Shown here: positions 8,687 through 16,741 of the stretch, in pieces
How the letters are laid out: each line of letters starts with the position of its first letter
How positions within the stretch are numbered: position 1 is the stretch's first letter
DNA from: an uncultured Clostridium sp.
GTDB lineage: Bacteria > Bacillota > Clostridia > TANB77 > CAG-508
Reading direction: 5' to 3'
Assembly (NCBI GenBank): GCA_900556135.1
Contig: USNR01000023.1
Coordinates: 1-24,495, forward strand
DNA: 24,495 bases
The notes under the pieces: model-generated
Databases searched by the model: none
What the model was told of the DNA's origin: nothing
Seen by the model: only the letters and a program-made list of their open reading frames with translations
Translations under genes and position numbers: made by a program

Positions 8687-8749
8687 ACCAGTGGGACTAT
8701 ATCAGCGTTTGTTAATTTTAAGGGATAATTAGTTATGTGAATAGAGCTT

Positions 8750-8779
8750 TTGACATCCATGCATTTAGACTAATAATAT
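8750..8779 (+). promoter_or_regulatory. Promoter upstream of a folded leader
   Basis: TTGACA (8750-8755), 18 bases, TAATAT (8774-8779). The predicted start is near 8786, more than 200 bases before the nearest gene start (9014), which has a better placed promoter of its own. Confidence 0.55.
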
Positions 8780-8789
8780 GTTTCAAATT

Positions 8790-8882
8790 AGGGAAAAAAA
8801 TTTCCCTTATCATCCTTCGATAAATACGTGAGTTCATAGTTAAGAGAAAATTTCAATTCTTAATGGTGTCTCAGTATTTATT
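8790..8882 (+). other. Two hairpins downstream of the 8750 promoter; possible regulatory RNA
   Basis: A 7-bp hairpin, AGGGAAA-AAAA-TTTCCCT (8790-8807), is followed by a longer element. In it ATAAATAC-g-TGAG (8820-8832) pairs with CTCAGTATTTAT (8870-8881), enclosing an inner TTAAGA/TCTTAA stem (8840-8845 and 8858-8863). No known riboswitch class was recognised and no U tract follows. Confidence 0.45.
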
Positions 8883-8950
8883 AGCCTATGCGATGGAAAG
8901 AGGTTATGGATGATTCAAAAATAACATCAAATCTGTTTTATAAAAAAACA

Positions 8951-8979
8951 TTGAAAAAAAATATATGGAATGTTATAAT
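8951..8979 (+). promoter_or_regulatory. Sigma-A promoter of the DUF3298-like gene
   Basis: TTGAAA (8951-8956), a 17-base spacer and a consensus TATAAT (8974-8979). The start point near 8986 is 28 bases before ATG 9014, leaving room for the GGAGG site at 9003-9007. Confidence 0.7.
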
Positions 8980-9013
8980 CATAATGGAAGAAAATAAGAA
9001 ATGGAGGACAATA

Positions 9014-9835
9014 ATGGATTTAAGAAAATTAATGTATGTTGTTATAATTATTATATGTATTGCCTCTATTGCTATTGGCGTGTATTCACAGCTGACTGAT
9101 ACGAAAACTCTAAGTGCCAAAAAAAACACTATCGATAATACATTGTATGAAGGAAAAACTCAAGAAATTTTAAAGAAAGAGTTTAATGATATATTTAATG
9201 ATGAATTGCACAGTAATGGTTATGATACAAGCAATGTGGAAAAAAATGAATCAAACAAAGAAATTGTTTATACCATATCATATGTAGAAAAGAAAGATAA
9301 ATATAATATTGATTTATATGTTCCAACAGTAAATATAAAAGGTGAGGTTGCAAGTAAATTTAATAAAACTACTCAAGAAGTATTTGCAAACAAAGCAAAC
9401 GAATTGATTTCTGGAGCAACAGTTAACACAATATATACTGTGGATTACACTGGCTATATTAATGGAAATATAATGTCAGTTATAATCAAATCAACATTGA
9501 AGGAAGGCAGCAGTGCACAGAGAATTATGGTGCAAACATATAACTACAATTTAAAAACAGGAAAAGAAGTTAGTATAGATGATGCCATTGAGCAAAGAGG
9601 AATTTCTAAAAATGAAGTTGAAAACAAGATAAATATTCAGGTAAAAGAGGCTATAAAAGAGGCAAACGAGATCCAAGTAGCTGGATATAGCGTATATAAA
9701 AGAGATATAAATAACGATATGTATAAAATAGATAATACGTCAACATTCTATTTAGGAGAAGACGGAAATCTTTATATAATATATGCTTATGGCAACAATG
9801 AGTTTACTGGAGAAATGGACATTATTGTTATATAA
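9014..9835 (+). CDS. Membrane-anchored extracytoplasmic protein, DUF3298-like
   Basis: Function unknown. The start ATG 9014 is chosen because GGAGG lies 6 bases upstream and a consensus promoter ends at 8979; the frame is open back to ATG 8888 but lacks a ribosome binding site there. The 273 residues have one N-terminal membrane helix (about 7-24) and a large outside domain. The second half (YTVDYTGYINGNIMSVIIKS, QTYNYNLKTGKEVSIDDAIE, FYLGEDGNLYIIYAYGN) has the pattern of DUF3298/RsiV-type domains, where a beta sheet reads 'Y-N-x-N-L-x-T-G-K'. Relatives include the lysozyme-sensing anti-sigma factor RsiV and PdaC-type deacetylases, but no sigma factor or deacetylase domain is beside it. A wall-related role is inference. 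Confidence 0.65.
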   Translation: MDLRKLMYVVIIIICIASIAIGVYSQLTDTKTLSAKKNTIDNTLYEGKTQEILKKEFNDIFNDELHSNGYDTSNVEKNESNKEIVYTISYVEKKDKYNIDLYVPTVNIKGEVASKFNKTTQEVFANKANELISGATVNTIYTVDYTGYINGNIMSVIIKSTLKEGSSAQRIMVQTYNYNLKTGKEVSIDDAIEQRGISKNEVENKINIQVKEAIKEANEIQVAGYSVYKRDINNDMYKIDNTSTFYLGEDGNLYIIYAYGNNEFTGEMDIIVI

Positions 9836-9884
9836 CCCGAACTAATTAAACAAAAGAACAATATAAGAAATAAAGGATGATAAC

Positions 9885-11858
9885 ATGGGCAAAAAATTAC
9901 TTATTACTGAGAAACCGTCTGTTGCAATGGAATTTGCCAAGGCTTTAGAAATAAATGCTAATAGAAAAAATGGATATTTAGAATCAGAAGAGTGGATTAT
10001 AACATGGTGTGTAGGTCATTTGGTGACAATGAGTTATCCAGAAAAATATGATGAAAAATTGAAATATTGGAGATTGGATACATTACCATTTATTCCAACA
10101 GATTGGAAGTATGAAATTATCCCACAAGTAGCTAATCAGTTTAATATTGTAAAGGAACTTTTACAAAGAGAAGACATAGAAGAAATTTACAATGCAGGAG
10201 ACTCAGGAAGAGAAGGAGAATACATACAAAGATTAGTTTTTATGATGGCAAAGCCAAATCCTAACGCAAAAATGAAAAGAGTATGGATTGATTCACAGAC
10301 AAAAGAAGAAATTTTAAGAGGAATAAAGGAAGCAAAGGATATGCATGAATATGACAGTTTATCTGATTCTGCATATTTAAGAGCTAAAGAAGATTACTTA
10401 ATAGGAATAAACTTTTCTAGACTTTTATCTGTTATATATGGTAGAGGTCTTGCAAAACAAATAAATGAAGAAAAAGCATCAATTTCAGTAGGAAGAGTTA
10501 TGACATGTGTGCTAGGAATGGTAGTTTCTAGAGAAAGAGAAATAAGAAATTTTAACAAAACTCCATATTATAAAATAATAGGAACTTTTGGAGATGAAGA
10601 AAGCTCATTTACAGCTGAATGGAAAGTTACAGATAATTCTAGTATGAAGGATTCAGTTAAACTGTACAACGAAAGTGGATTTAAGAAAGAAGAAGAAGCA
10701 AAAGCATTTATTATTTCACTGCAAGGAAAAAGAGCAATTGTAAAAGAAGTTAAAAAATCTAAAACTAAAGAAAATGCACCATTGTTATTTAATTTAGCTG
10801 AAATTCAAAATGAGTGTACAAAAAGATTTAAAATAAAGCCAGACGAAACACTAGAAATAATACAAAATTTATATGAAAAAAAATTAGTAACATATCCAAG
10901 AACAGATGCAAGGGTTATATCTACAGCTGTTGCAAAGGTAATTAGCAAAAACTTGAATGGTATTGCAAAAGGTTTTAAAGATGAAGAAACAACAGGAATA
11001 ATAAAGAAGATGGTAGACGAAAAATACTCTACTAATTTGATAAAAACAAAATATGTAAATGACAGCAAAATAACAGACCATTATGCCATTATTCCTACAG
11101 GACAAGGGTATGAAAATTATGATAAATTGCCAGATTTACAAAAGCAAGTATATAAAGTAATAGTAAAAAGATTTTTAAGCATATTCTACCCACCAGCAGA
11201 GTTTAACAAAATATCAGTAACAATAAAGGTGGAAAATGGAGAAAAAGAAGAGGAATTTTCAACTTCAGGAAAAGTTTGCACAAAGCAAGGATATTTAGAA
11301 GTACTAAAACCAGCTAAGGAAGAGAAGATATCCACAGAGAGTAGTCAAAATGTGGAAAATAAAAGAAGTGAAGATTTTGGAAGTGCAAATAATCTAGACA
11401 TTTTAAATAGTTTGAAGAAAAATCAAGAAATAAAAGTAGTAAATTATGAAATAAAAGAAGCACAAACAAGTCCTCCAACGAGATATAATTCTGGTTCTAT
11501 GATTTTAGCCATGGAGAACGCAGGAAAGCTTATAGAAGATGAAGAATTAAGAGAGCAAATTAAAGGAGCAGGAATAGGAACAAGTGCAACAAGAGCAGAA
11601 ATTATAAAAAAATTAGAAAAAATAAAATATATACAGATTAACACGAAAACGCAAATAATAACTCCAACTCAAAAAGGAGAAGCTATATATGATGTTGTAA
11701 ATCGTTCTATGCCAGATATGTTAAATCCTAAGCTGACAGCAAGTTGGGAGAAAGGCTTGGATATGGTAGCAAAGAAGGAGATTAAATCAGACGAGTTTAT
11801 GCAAAAACTTAAAAATTATATTAATTCAAAATTTGATAGATTAGTGGTGAGATACTAA
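9885..11858 (+). CDS. topB: DNA topoisomerase III (type IA)
   Basis: Type IA topoisomerase that passes single DNA strands through a transient 5'-phosphotyrosine break and resolves replication and recombination intermediates. The 657 residues start with a TOPRIM domain: E9 in ITEKP and D106-S-G-R-E110 in the acidic cluster. The catalytic Tyr337 lies in LVTYPRTDAR. The C-terminal core motif around GIGTSATRAEIIKKL is intact. The second acidic residue of the classical D-x-D-x-E triad is Gly here, a variant I believe is common in Gram-positive TopB. No C-terminal zinc fingers are present. AAAGGA lies upstream of ATG 9885. No mobile-element genes surround it, so it looks chromosomal rather than from a conjugative element. 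Confidence 0.93.
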   Translation: MGKKLLITEKPSVAMEFAKALEINANRKNGYLESEEWIITWCVGHLVTMSYPEKYDEKLKYWRLDTLPFIPTDWKYEIIPQVANQFNIVKELLQREDIEEIYNAGDSGREGEYIQRLVFMMAKPNPNAKMKRVWIDSQTKEEILRGIKEAKDMHEYDSLSDSAYLRAKEDYLIGINFSRLLSVIYGRGLAKQINEEKASISVGRVMTCVLGMVVSREREIRNFNKTPYYKIIGTFGDEESSFTAEWKVTDNSSMKDSVKLYNESGFKKEEEAKAFIISLQGKRAIVKEVKKSKTKENAPLLFNLAEIQNECTKRFKIKPDETLEIIQNLYEKKLVTYPRTDARVISTAVAKVISKNLNGIAKGFKDEETTGIIKKMVDEKYSTNLIKTKYVNDSKITDHYAIIPTGQGYENYDKLPDLQKQVYKVIVKRFLSIFYPPAEFNKISVTIKVENGEKEEEFSTSGKVCTKQGYLEVLKPAKEEKISTESSQNVENKRSEDFGSANNLDILNSLKKNQEIKVVNYEIKEAQTSPPTRYNSGSMILAMENAGKLIEDEELREQIKGAGIGTSATRAEIIKKLEKIKYIQINTKTQIITPTQKGEAIYDVVNRSMPDMLNPKLTASWEKGLDMVAKKEIKSDEFMQKLKNYINSKFDRLVVRY

Positions 11859-11887
11859 AAAATAAATAGAAGGGAAGGTCTACTATT

Positions 11888-12733
11888 ATGAAAATTGGAT
11901 TAGCTTTAGCAGGTGGAGGAGTAAAAGGAGCTGGACACATAGGTGTTATAAAGGCATTACAAGAAAATGGAATAGAGATTGGCTACATAGGTGGAACAAG
12001 TATAGGAAGTATTGTTACATCTTTATATGCAATGGGATATTCAACAGATGAAATGTTAAAACTATTTAAATATTTTGCAAAAGATATTATGAAGGTTGAC
12101 CCTAAATATTACTGGACTAATGTAAAAAGTAGAAAGAATTTTATGGGATATGGATTAATTTCTGGTGAAAACATAGAAATGGCAATAAATGAATGTGCTG
12201 AGATTAAAGGTATAAAGAAAATGACAGATATAAAAATCCCAATAGTAATGCCAACAGTCGATATCAAAGAAAATAAAAAATATGTATTTACAAACCATGA
12301 ATATGACGATAAATTCAAAGAAGACACATATATAAGAAATGCAACAGTAGGCAAAGCTGCAAGAGCTAGCAGTAGTTATCCGGGGGTATTTGCACCAACA
12401 ATATTAGGAACACACAAATTTGTTGATGGAGGGATAATAGATAACCTACCAGCGCAAGAAGTGAGAAAGTTGGGAGCGGAAAAGGTTTTATCTGTAAGGT
12501 TCAGTTCAGAAAAAAATTCGGACCCAAAGAATTTAGTTGAAGTGGCAATAAAGTCTGTAGATTTGATGTTTGACCAAAGAACAGCAGCAGAAATTGCTAG
12601 TAGTGATTATTCTATAACTTTAGACTTGGCAGAGGCAAGTGTGTTCAATATAAAGAAAATAGATTATTGCTATGAACAAGGGTATATAACAGCAATGAAA
12701 AACATGGCTCAAATAAAAGAAATATTTAAGTAA
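11888..12733 (+). CDS. Patatin-like phospholipase (RssA/NTE family)
   Basis: Predicted serine acyl hydrolase acting on phospholipids or other acyl esters. The 281 residues show the complete patatin layout: oxyanion loop GGGVKG at 9-14, nucleophile elbow G36-T-S38-I-G40, and the catalytic Asp180 in FVDGGIIDNLP. The fold has no signal peptide, so it is cytoplasmic or peripheral. It starts 29 bases after topB and 12 bases before the YcxB-like gene, suggesting one transcript. The closest named relatives are RssA-type proteins; the true substrate is unknown. Confidence 0.9.
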   Translation: MKIGLALAGGGVKGAGHIGVIKALQENGIEIGYIGGTSIGSIVTSLYAMGYSTDEMLKLFKYFAKDIMKVDPKYYWTNVKSRKNFMGYGLISGENIEMAINECAEIKGIKKMTDIKIPIVMPTVDIKENKKYVFTNHEYDDKFKEDTYIRNATVGKAARASSSYPGVFAPTILGTHKFVDGGIIDNLPAQEVRKLGAEKVLSVRFSSEKNSDPKNLVEVAIKSVDLMFDQRTAAEIASSDYSITLDLAEASVFNIKKIDYCYEQGYITAMKNMAQIKEIFK

Positions 12734-12744
12734 AAGGAACAAAA

Positions 12745-13255
12745 ATGAAAGCGCTATTTGTAAACACAACAAAATATACTCGGAAACGAACTAAATAGAT
12801 TTTTACAATTTCATAATAAAAAGAATAAGAAAAAGTATCTAATTATAACAGCATTAGTAACTTTTTATATGCTTTCGATTATTGCCTGCAATGTTGTAAA
12901 TAAACATTATGGAATGGCACTAGCTTTAATTCTTACAGCTATTCTTATTTGCGTTTGCATTTTGTACAAAGATGAAGAAAAGAGAGAAAACAATCAAAGG
13001 CAAGAGGAGCAAGAATTTACATTCCTTTTCTATAATGACCATGTAACAATAAAATGTAAAGAAGGAAATTCTAAATATAATTATAAAAAATTATATAGAG
13101 TATATGAAACAAAAACGAATTTTTATTTATACATAAATAACGAATATTCATTACTAATAAACAAAGAAGGATTTAAAGATTATAGAGAAAGAGAATTTAG
13201 AGATTTTATAAAAAAGAAAGTAATGTTTAAATATAAGCAATATATAAGACTTTGA
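12745..13255 (+). CDS. YcxB-like membrane protein, joined by +1 frameshift at CGGA
   Basis: Function unknown; YcxB-like proteins are small membrane proteins with two helices and a C-terminal soluble domain. ATG 12745 has AAAGGA 6-7 bases upstream and reads MKALFVNTTKYT, then meets CGG (12781) and a stop at 12796. Shifting +1 at CGGA reads Gly-Asn-Glu-Leu-Asn-Arg-Phe-Leu and continues to 13255. The joined product is about 169 residues with a hairpin of two membrane helices (about 33-77) and the C-terminal domain FTFLFYNDHVTIKC, YRVYETKTNFYLYIN, FRDFIKKKV typical of the family. The part after the break has no start signal until an internal Met in the first helix (12869). This is a recoded gene or a frameshifted one; recoding is favoured because two other genes in the window break at the same tetranucleotide. 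Confidence 0.7.
12781..12784 (+). other. CGGA frameshift site in the YcxB-like gene
   Basis: Incoming frame: ACT CGG AAA CGA ACT AAA TAG. Restored frame: ACT, skip C, GGA AAC GAA CTA. The codon before is ACT (Thr). The zero-frame stop is 12 bases beyond the CGG. Confidence 0.65.
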
Positions 13256-13319
13256 AGTAAGAAAGAAGTCAATTAGGCAAAGAGAGAATAGATGAAGCAT
13301 TACAAAAGGTTATAATGAA

Positions 13320-13347
13320 GAAGGTGAACATCACCTTCACTTTTTTT
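13320..13347 (+). terminator. Intrinsic terminator after the YcxB-like gene
   Basis: GAAGGTGA (13320-13327), loop ACA, TCACCTTC (13331-13338), then AC and seven T. It separates the lipase/YcxB unit from murA. Confidence 0.9.
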
Positions 13348-13433
13348 ATGCAAAAAACATACTATATAACATAATTGATAAAAATAAAAAGTATTACGAG
13401 AAATTAAATACTTTAGAGAGGAAGGATATAGAT

Positions 13434-14690
13434 ATGAGTTGTTACATAATAGAAGGCGGAAAAAAGTTGGAAGGCACAATAAAAGTATCAGGCTCTAAGA
13501 ATGCGGCACTTCCAATAATAGCAGCCACAATATTAAGTGGAGGAATCACTAGGTTATACAATGTACCAAACATACATGATACTCAAGTAACTTTAAAAAT
13601 ACTTAGATATTTAGGTTGCAAAGTTAGTAAGAATAATGATAAAATAGAAATCAATTCAAAGAAAATAAATAAAAAAGAGATACCAGAAAATCTTATGAGA
13701 GAGATGCGTTCAACAGTAATTATCGCAGGAGCATTGCTTGGAAGATTTAAAGAAGTTACTTTTTCGTATCCAGGAGGATGCGATATTGGTTCTAGGCCTA
13801 TTGATTTACATTTGAAAGCTTTTAAAAAATTAGGCATAAATATTGATGAAGAGTATGGATTTATTAAGTGTAAATGTGATAAAATAATAGGAGCTAATAT
13901 AGATTTAGACTTTCCAAGTGTAGGAGCAACAGAAAATATAATTTTAGCAGCTGTTTTAGCACAGGGAAATACAATAATAACAAATGCAGCAAAGGAGCCA
14001 GAGATAGTAGATTTAGCTAATATGCTAGATAAGATGGGAGCAAAAATAAAAGGTGCTGGAACTAATAGAATTGAAATCCAAGGAGTAGAAAAGCTAAAAA
14101 ACATTAGTTATAGAATAATAGCAGATAGAATAGAAGCAGGAACTTTGTTGTGTGCTGGTGCGATTACTGGCGGAAATGTAAAAGTAACGAACATGAACCC
14201 TGAACATATAACAGCAATACTCTCAAAATTGGAAGAAACGGGATGCAAGTTAGAAATTGGCAAAAATTTTGTGAGACTAGAAGCTCCAAAAAGATTGAAA
14301 CCCGTTGAAATAAAAACCATGCCTTATCCAGGGTTCCCAACAGATATGCAATCAATATTTGGAAGTATATTATGCACTGCTAAAGGAACTTCGATAATAA
14401 CAGAAAATATATTTGAAAACAGATTTAAGTATATTTCAGAATTAAATCGAATGGGAGCAAAAGCAAAATATGAAGGAAAAGCTGCAATTATTACAGGAAC
14501 GAGAAGACTAAATGGAGCAAACGTAAATAGTACAGATCTTAGAGGAGGCGCGGCACTGGTCTTAGCAGGACTTAGTGCAAAAGGAAAAACTAAGGTTGAT
14601 AATATTCATTATATACTAAGAGGATATGAAAAATTAGATAATAAATTGAAGAAATTGGGAGCAAAGATAAGAGTTGAAGAAGGTGATTAA
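13434..14690 (+). CDS. murA: UDP-N-acetylglucosamine 1-carboxyvinyltransferase
   Basis: Cytoplasmic enzyme that transfers enolpyruvate from PEP to UDP-GlcNAc, the first committed step of peptidoglycan synthesis and the fosfomycin target. The 418 residues have the usual length. The N-terminal substrate site K22-N23 (GSKNAALPI), the PEP-loop Cys116 in PGGCDIGSRPIDLH, and the C-terminal DLRGGAALVLAGL motif are all present. The Cys means fosfomycin sensitivity is expected for this copy. ATG 13434 follows GAGAGGAAGG. It opens the division and wall cluster, four bases before ftsQ. No clear promoter was found between the terminator at 13347 and the start. Confidence 0.96.
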   Translation: MSCYIIEGGKKLEGTIKVSGSKNAALPIIAATILSGGITRLYNVPNIHDTQVTLKILRYLGCKVSKNNDKIEINSKKINKKEIPENLMREMRSTVIIAGALLGRFKEVTFSYPGGCDIGSRPIDLHLKAFKKLGINIDEEYGFIKCKCDKIIGANIDLDFPSVGATENIILAAVLAQGNTIITNAAKEPEIVDLANMLDKMGAKIKGAGTNRIEIQGVEKLKNISYRIIADRIEAGTLLCAGAITGGNVKVTNMNPEHITAILSKLEETGCKLEIGKNFVRLEAPKRLKPVEIKTMPYPGFPTDMQSIFGSILCTAKGTSIITENIFENRFKYISELNRMGAKAKYEGKAAIITGTRRLNGANVNSTDLRGGAALVLAGLSAKGKTKVDNIHYILRGYEKLDNKLKKLGAKIRVEEGD

Positions 14691-14694
14691 CTAA

Positions 14695-15972
14695 GTGAAG
14701 AATATTAATGATAAAAACCGAAATTTATATGATTTTGATTTAGAAAATGAAAAAACAAAAGATAAGAAAAAAAGTGGCTATGCAAAAAATAAAAAGAGCA
14801 AACATAGTAAAGTAACACCAAAAGAAATAGAACGCGAGGCAAAAGCAAAGCAAAAAGAAATAGAGCAAAGAGAAAAGAAGATACAAAAAGAAGAGGAACA
14901 GAGAAGAAAGGCAAAGCAGAAGGAGATACAGAAAAAAGAAAAACAAAAGAAAAAAATTATAGAGCGAAACGAAAAAAGAAAAGAATTAAAGGCAAAAGCG
15001 GAAAAGAAAACAAAGGAAAAAACAGCTAGTAATGTAGATTCGGATAATGAAATTATAATAGGCGTAACTAGATATCCAGAACCTTCTAAAGTTGAAAATA
15101 AGAAAAAGAAAAAAAGTAAAAAAGAACAACAACATAATAAGGGAAAACAGATAAATAACAAAAAGAATAATCCGGTAGAAAAAGGCTTGGTAAAAAGTAA
15201 GCAACTAAATGAATTTGAAAATGTAAAAGAAACAAAGAAGAATAAGAATATTAAAAAAGTGCTAAAATGGACAAGTTTGATAGTTATAGTAATTGGAATA
15301 GTAGTATTTGCGATGCTATCACCAATATTTAATATTGACAGGATTACTGTTTCAGGAAATAGTGTTGTTACAACAGAAGAGCTGATTTCACTTTCAGGAG
15401 TTGAGACAGGAGAAAATATATTTAGAATAAACAAAAAAGAAATACAGAAAAGTATTAAACAAAATGGATATGTAGAAAACGTAACAATAAAAAGAAAACT
15501 ACCTAGCACAATAGAAATTAGTATAGAAGAAAGACAAGCAAGCTTTATGATTCAATATGGAAGCGGGTATGTATATATTAATAACCAAGGTTATATATTA
15601 GAAATTAACAACGCAAAAAAACAAATACCAATATTGTTAGGAGTAGAAACTCCAAATGAACAATTTGTAGAAGCAAATAGATTAAACGAAACAGACTTGA
15701 AAAAACTAGGAACGGTTTTGAAAATTATGAGTGTTGCCCAAGTAAATGATATAGCAGAACTAATAACTACAATAGACATATCAGATGATAGTGATTATAA
15801 ACTATACTTTGATGCTGAAAAGAAACAAGCATATTTAGGAGATTGTTCTGATTTAGAAACAAGGATGTTATATCTAACAGCAATACTAAAAAATGAAGCA
15901 GGAAAAGCAGGAGAAATATTTGTAAATATGAATTTGAATGTAGAAAATGCATTCTTTAGAGAAAGCGTTTAA
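14695..15972 (+). CDS. ftsQ: Cell division protein FtsQ/DivIB with long basic cytoplasmic tail
   Basis: Bitopic divisome protein that bridges FtsL/FtsB and FtsW/FtsI at the septum. GTG 14695 lies four bases after the murA stop and uses GAAGGTGA at its end as ribosome binding site. The 425 residues begin with a Lys/Glu-rich, probably coiled-coil cytoplasmic segment of about 185 residues. One membrane helix (about 189-209) follows, then the POTRA domain (FNIDRITVSGNSVVTTEELI ... VTIKRKLPSTIEISIEERQ) and a beta domain (VYINNQGYILE). The tail is much longer than in most FtsQ/DivIB. The unusually long open frames on the opposite strand here are only shadows of the AAA/GAA codon runs. Confidence 0.88.
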   Translation: MKNINDKNRNLYDFDLENEKTKDKKKSGYAKNKKSKHSKVTPKEIEREAKAKQKEIEQREKKIQKEEEQRRKAKQKEIQKKEKQKKKIIERNEKRKELKAKAEKKTKEKTASNVDSDNEIIIGVTRYPEPSKVENKKKKKSKKEQQHNKGKQINNKKNNPVEKGLVKSKQLNEFENVKETKKNKNIKKVLKWTSLIVIVIGIVVFAMLSPIFNIDRITVSGNSVVTTEELISLSGVETGENIFRINKKEIQKSIKQNGYVENVTIKRKLPSTIEISIEERQASFMIQYGSGYVYINNQGYILEINNAKKQIPILLGVETPNEQFVEANRLNETDLKKLGTVLKIMSVAQVNDIAELITTIDISDDSDYKLYFDAEKKQAYLGDCSDLETRMLYLTAILKNEAGKAGEIFVNMNLNVENAFFRESV

Positions 15973-15993
15973 AAGAAAGGAAGGTTGATAAAT

Positions 15994-16722
15994 TTGAATA
16001 AAAAGCAAATTGCTATTACATTAGGATGTGTATGCTTATTGCTGACAATGTCAATTTTTATACAAATAAAAACAATAAACAATGCAAACAAAGAAGTAAC
16101 AAAAACTTTAACTAATAATGATTTAAGAGATCAAGTTTTAAGGTGGAAAGAAAAATATGACAATGCATATGCTAGTTTGCAATCAGCAGAAAAAACGCTA
16201 GAACAAGTGAGACAATCAGCAACTGAAAATACAGAAGGTTCAGAAGAAAAAGAAGCGGAACTAAAAAAGAACAACATGATAATAGGCTTAACAGATGTAA
16301 CTGGTGAAGGAGTAACAGTATCTATGAAAGATAACAATACAGTTACTGCAGAGAGCATTGGCGAATACGATGACATAAGCTATTATCTAGTTCATGAAGA
16401 AGATATAAGAAGCATAGTAAATGAACTTGAAAATGCAGGAGCAGAAGCAATATCAATAAATGACCAAAGAGTAATTTCTACAACATCTATTACATGTGAA
16501 GGAAATGTTATAAGTGTAAATGGTCAAAAAGTTAGTTCACCATTTACAATAAAAGCAATAGGAAGTTCACTTGGTTTGTATTCTGCACTTACTAGACCAG
16601 GAGGCTATGTGGAAAAATTAAATAGTACTGGAATAGTTACAACAGTGAAACAATCAAACAATATAACAATAGCAAAGCATACAGGAGTAATTACATATAA
16701 ATATATGAAGTACTCAGAATAA
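15994..16722 (+). CDS. DUF881 family protein, first of a tandem pair
   Basis: Function not established; DUF881 proteins (YlxW/YlxX in Bacillus) sit beside sbp and divIB in division clusters. The start is taken as TTG 15994, 9 bases after AAAGGAAGG (15976-15984); TTG 15985 would touch that site. The 242 residues have one membrane helix (about 7-25), a coiled coil (about 30-85) and the DUF881 domain: GLTDVTGEGVTVSMKD, LVHEEDIRSIVNELENAGAE, SINDQRVISTTSI, SPFTIKAIG. It is 35% to 40% similar by eye to the next gene, so the pair arose by duplication. It is probably co-transcribed from murA to sbp. Confidence 0.85.
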   Translation: MNKKQIAITLGCVCLLLTMSIFIQIKTINNANKEVTKTLTNNDLRDQVLRWKEKYDNAYASLQSAEKTLEQVRQSATENTEGSEEKEAELKKNNMIIGLTDVTGEGVTVSMKDNNTVTAESIGEYDDISYYLVHEEDIRSIVNELENAGAEAISINDQRVISTTSITCEGNVISVNGQKVSSPFTIKAIGSSLGLYSALTRPGGYVEKLNSTGIVTTVKQSNNITIAKHTGVITYKYMKYSE

Positions 16723-16741
16723 AAGAAAGGATTGAGAATAG

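Noticed and set aside
8786..8900. c-di-GMP, SAM or T-box riboswitch in the leader
   Set aside because: None of the conserved core motifs of these classes was seen.
8888..9013. Longer N-terminus for the DUF3298-like protein from ATG 8888 or 8906
   Set aside because: A consensus promoter (8951-8979) and a well-spaced GGAGG site point to ATG 9014; the extra residues look like untranslated AT-rich sequence.
14705..15509. Long minus-strand open frames (up to 243 codons) opposite ftsQ
   Set aside because: They mirror AAA/GAA-rich ftsQ codons, giving Phe/Ser/Leu-rich nonsense with no ribosome binding site or recognisable domain.
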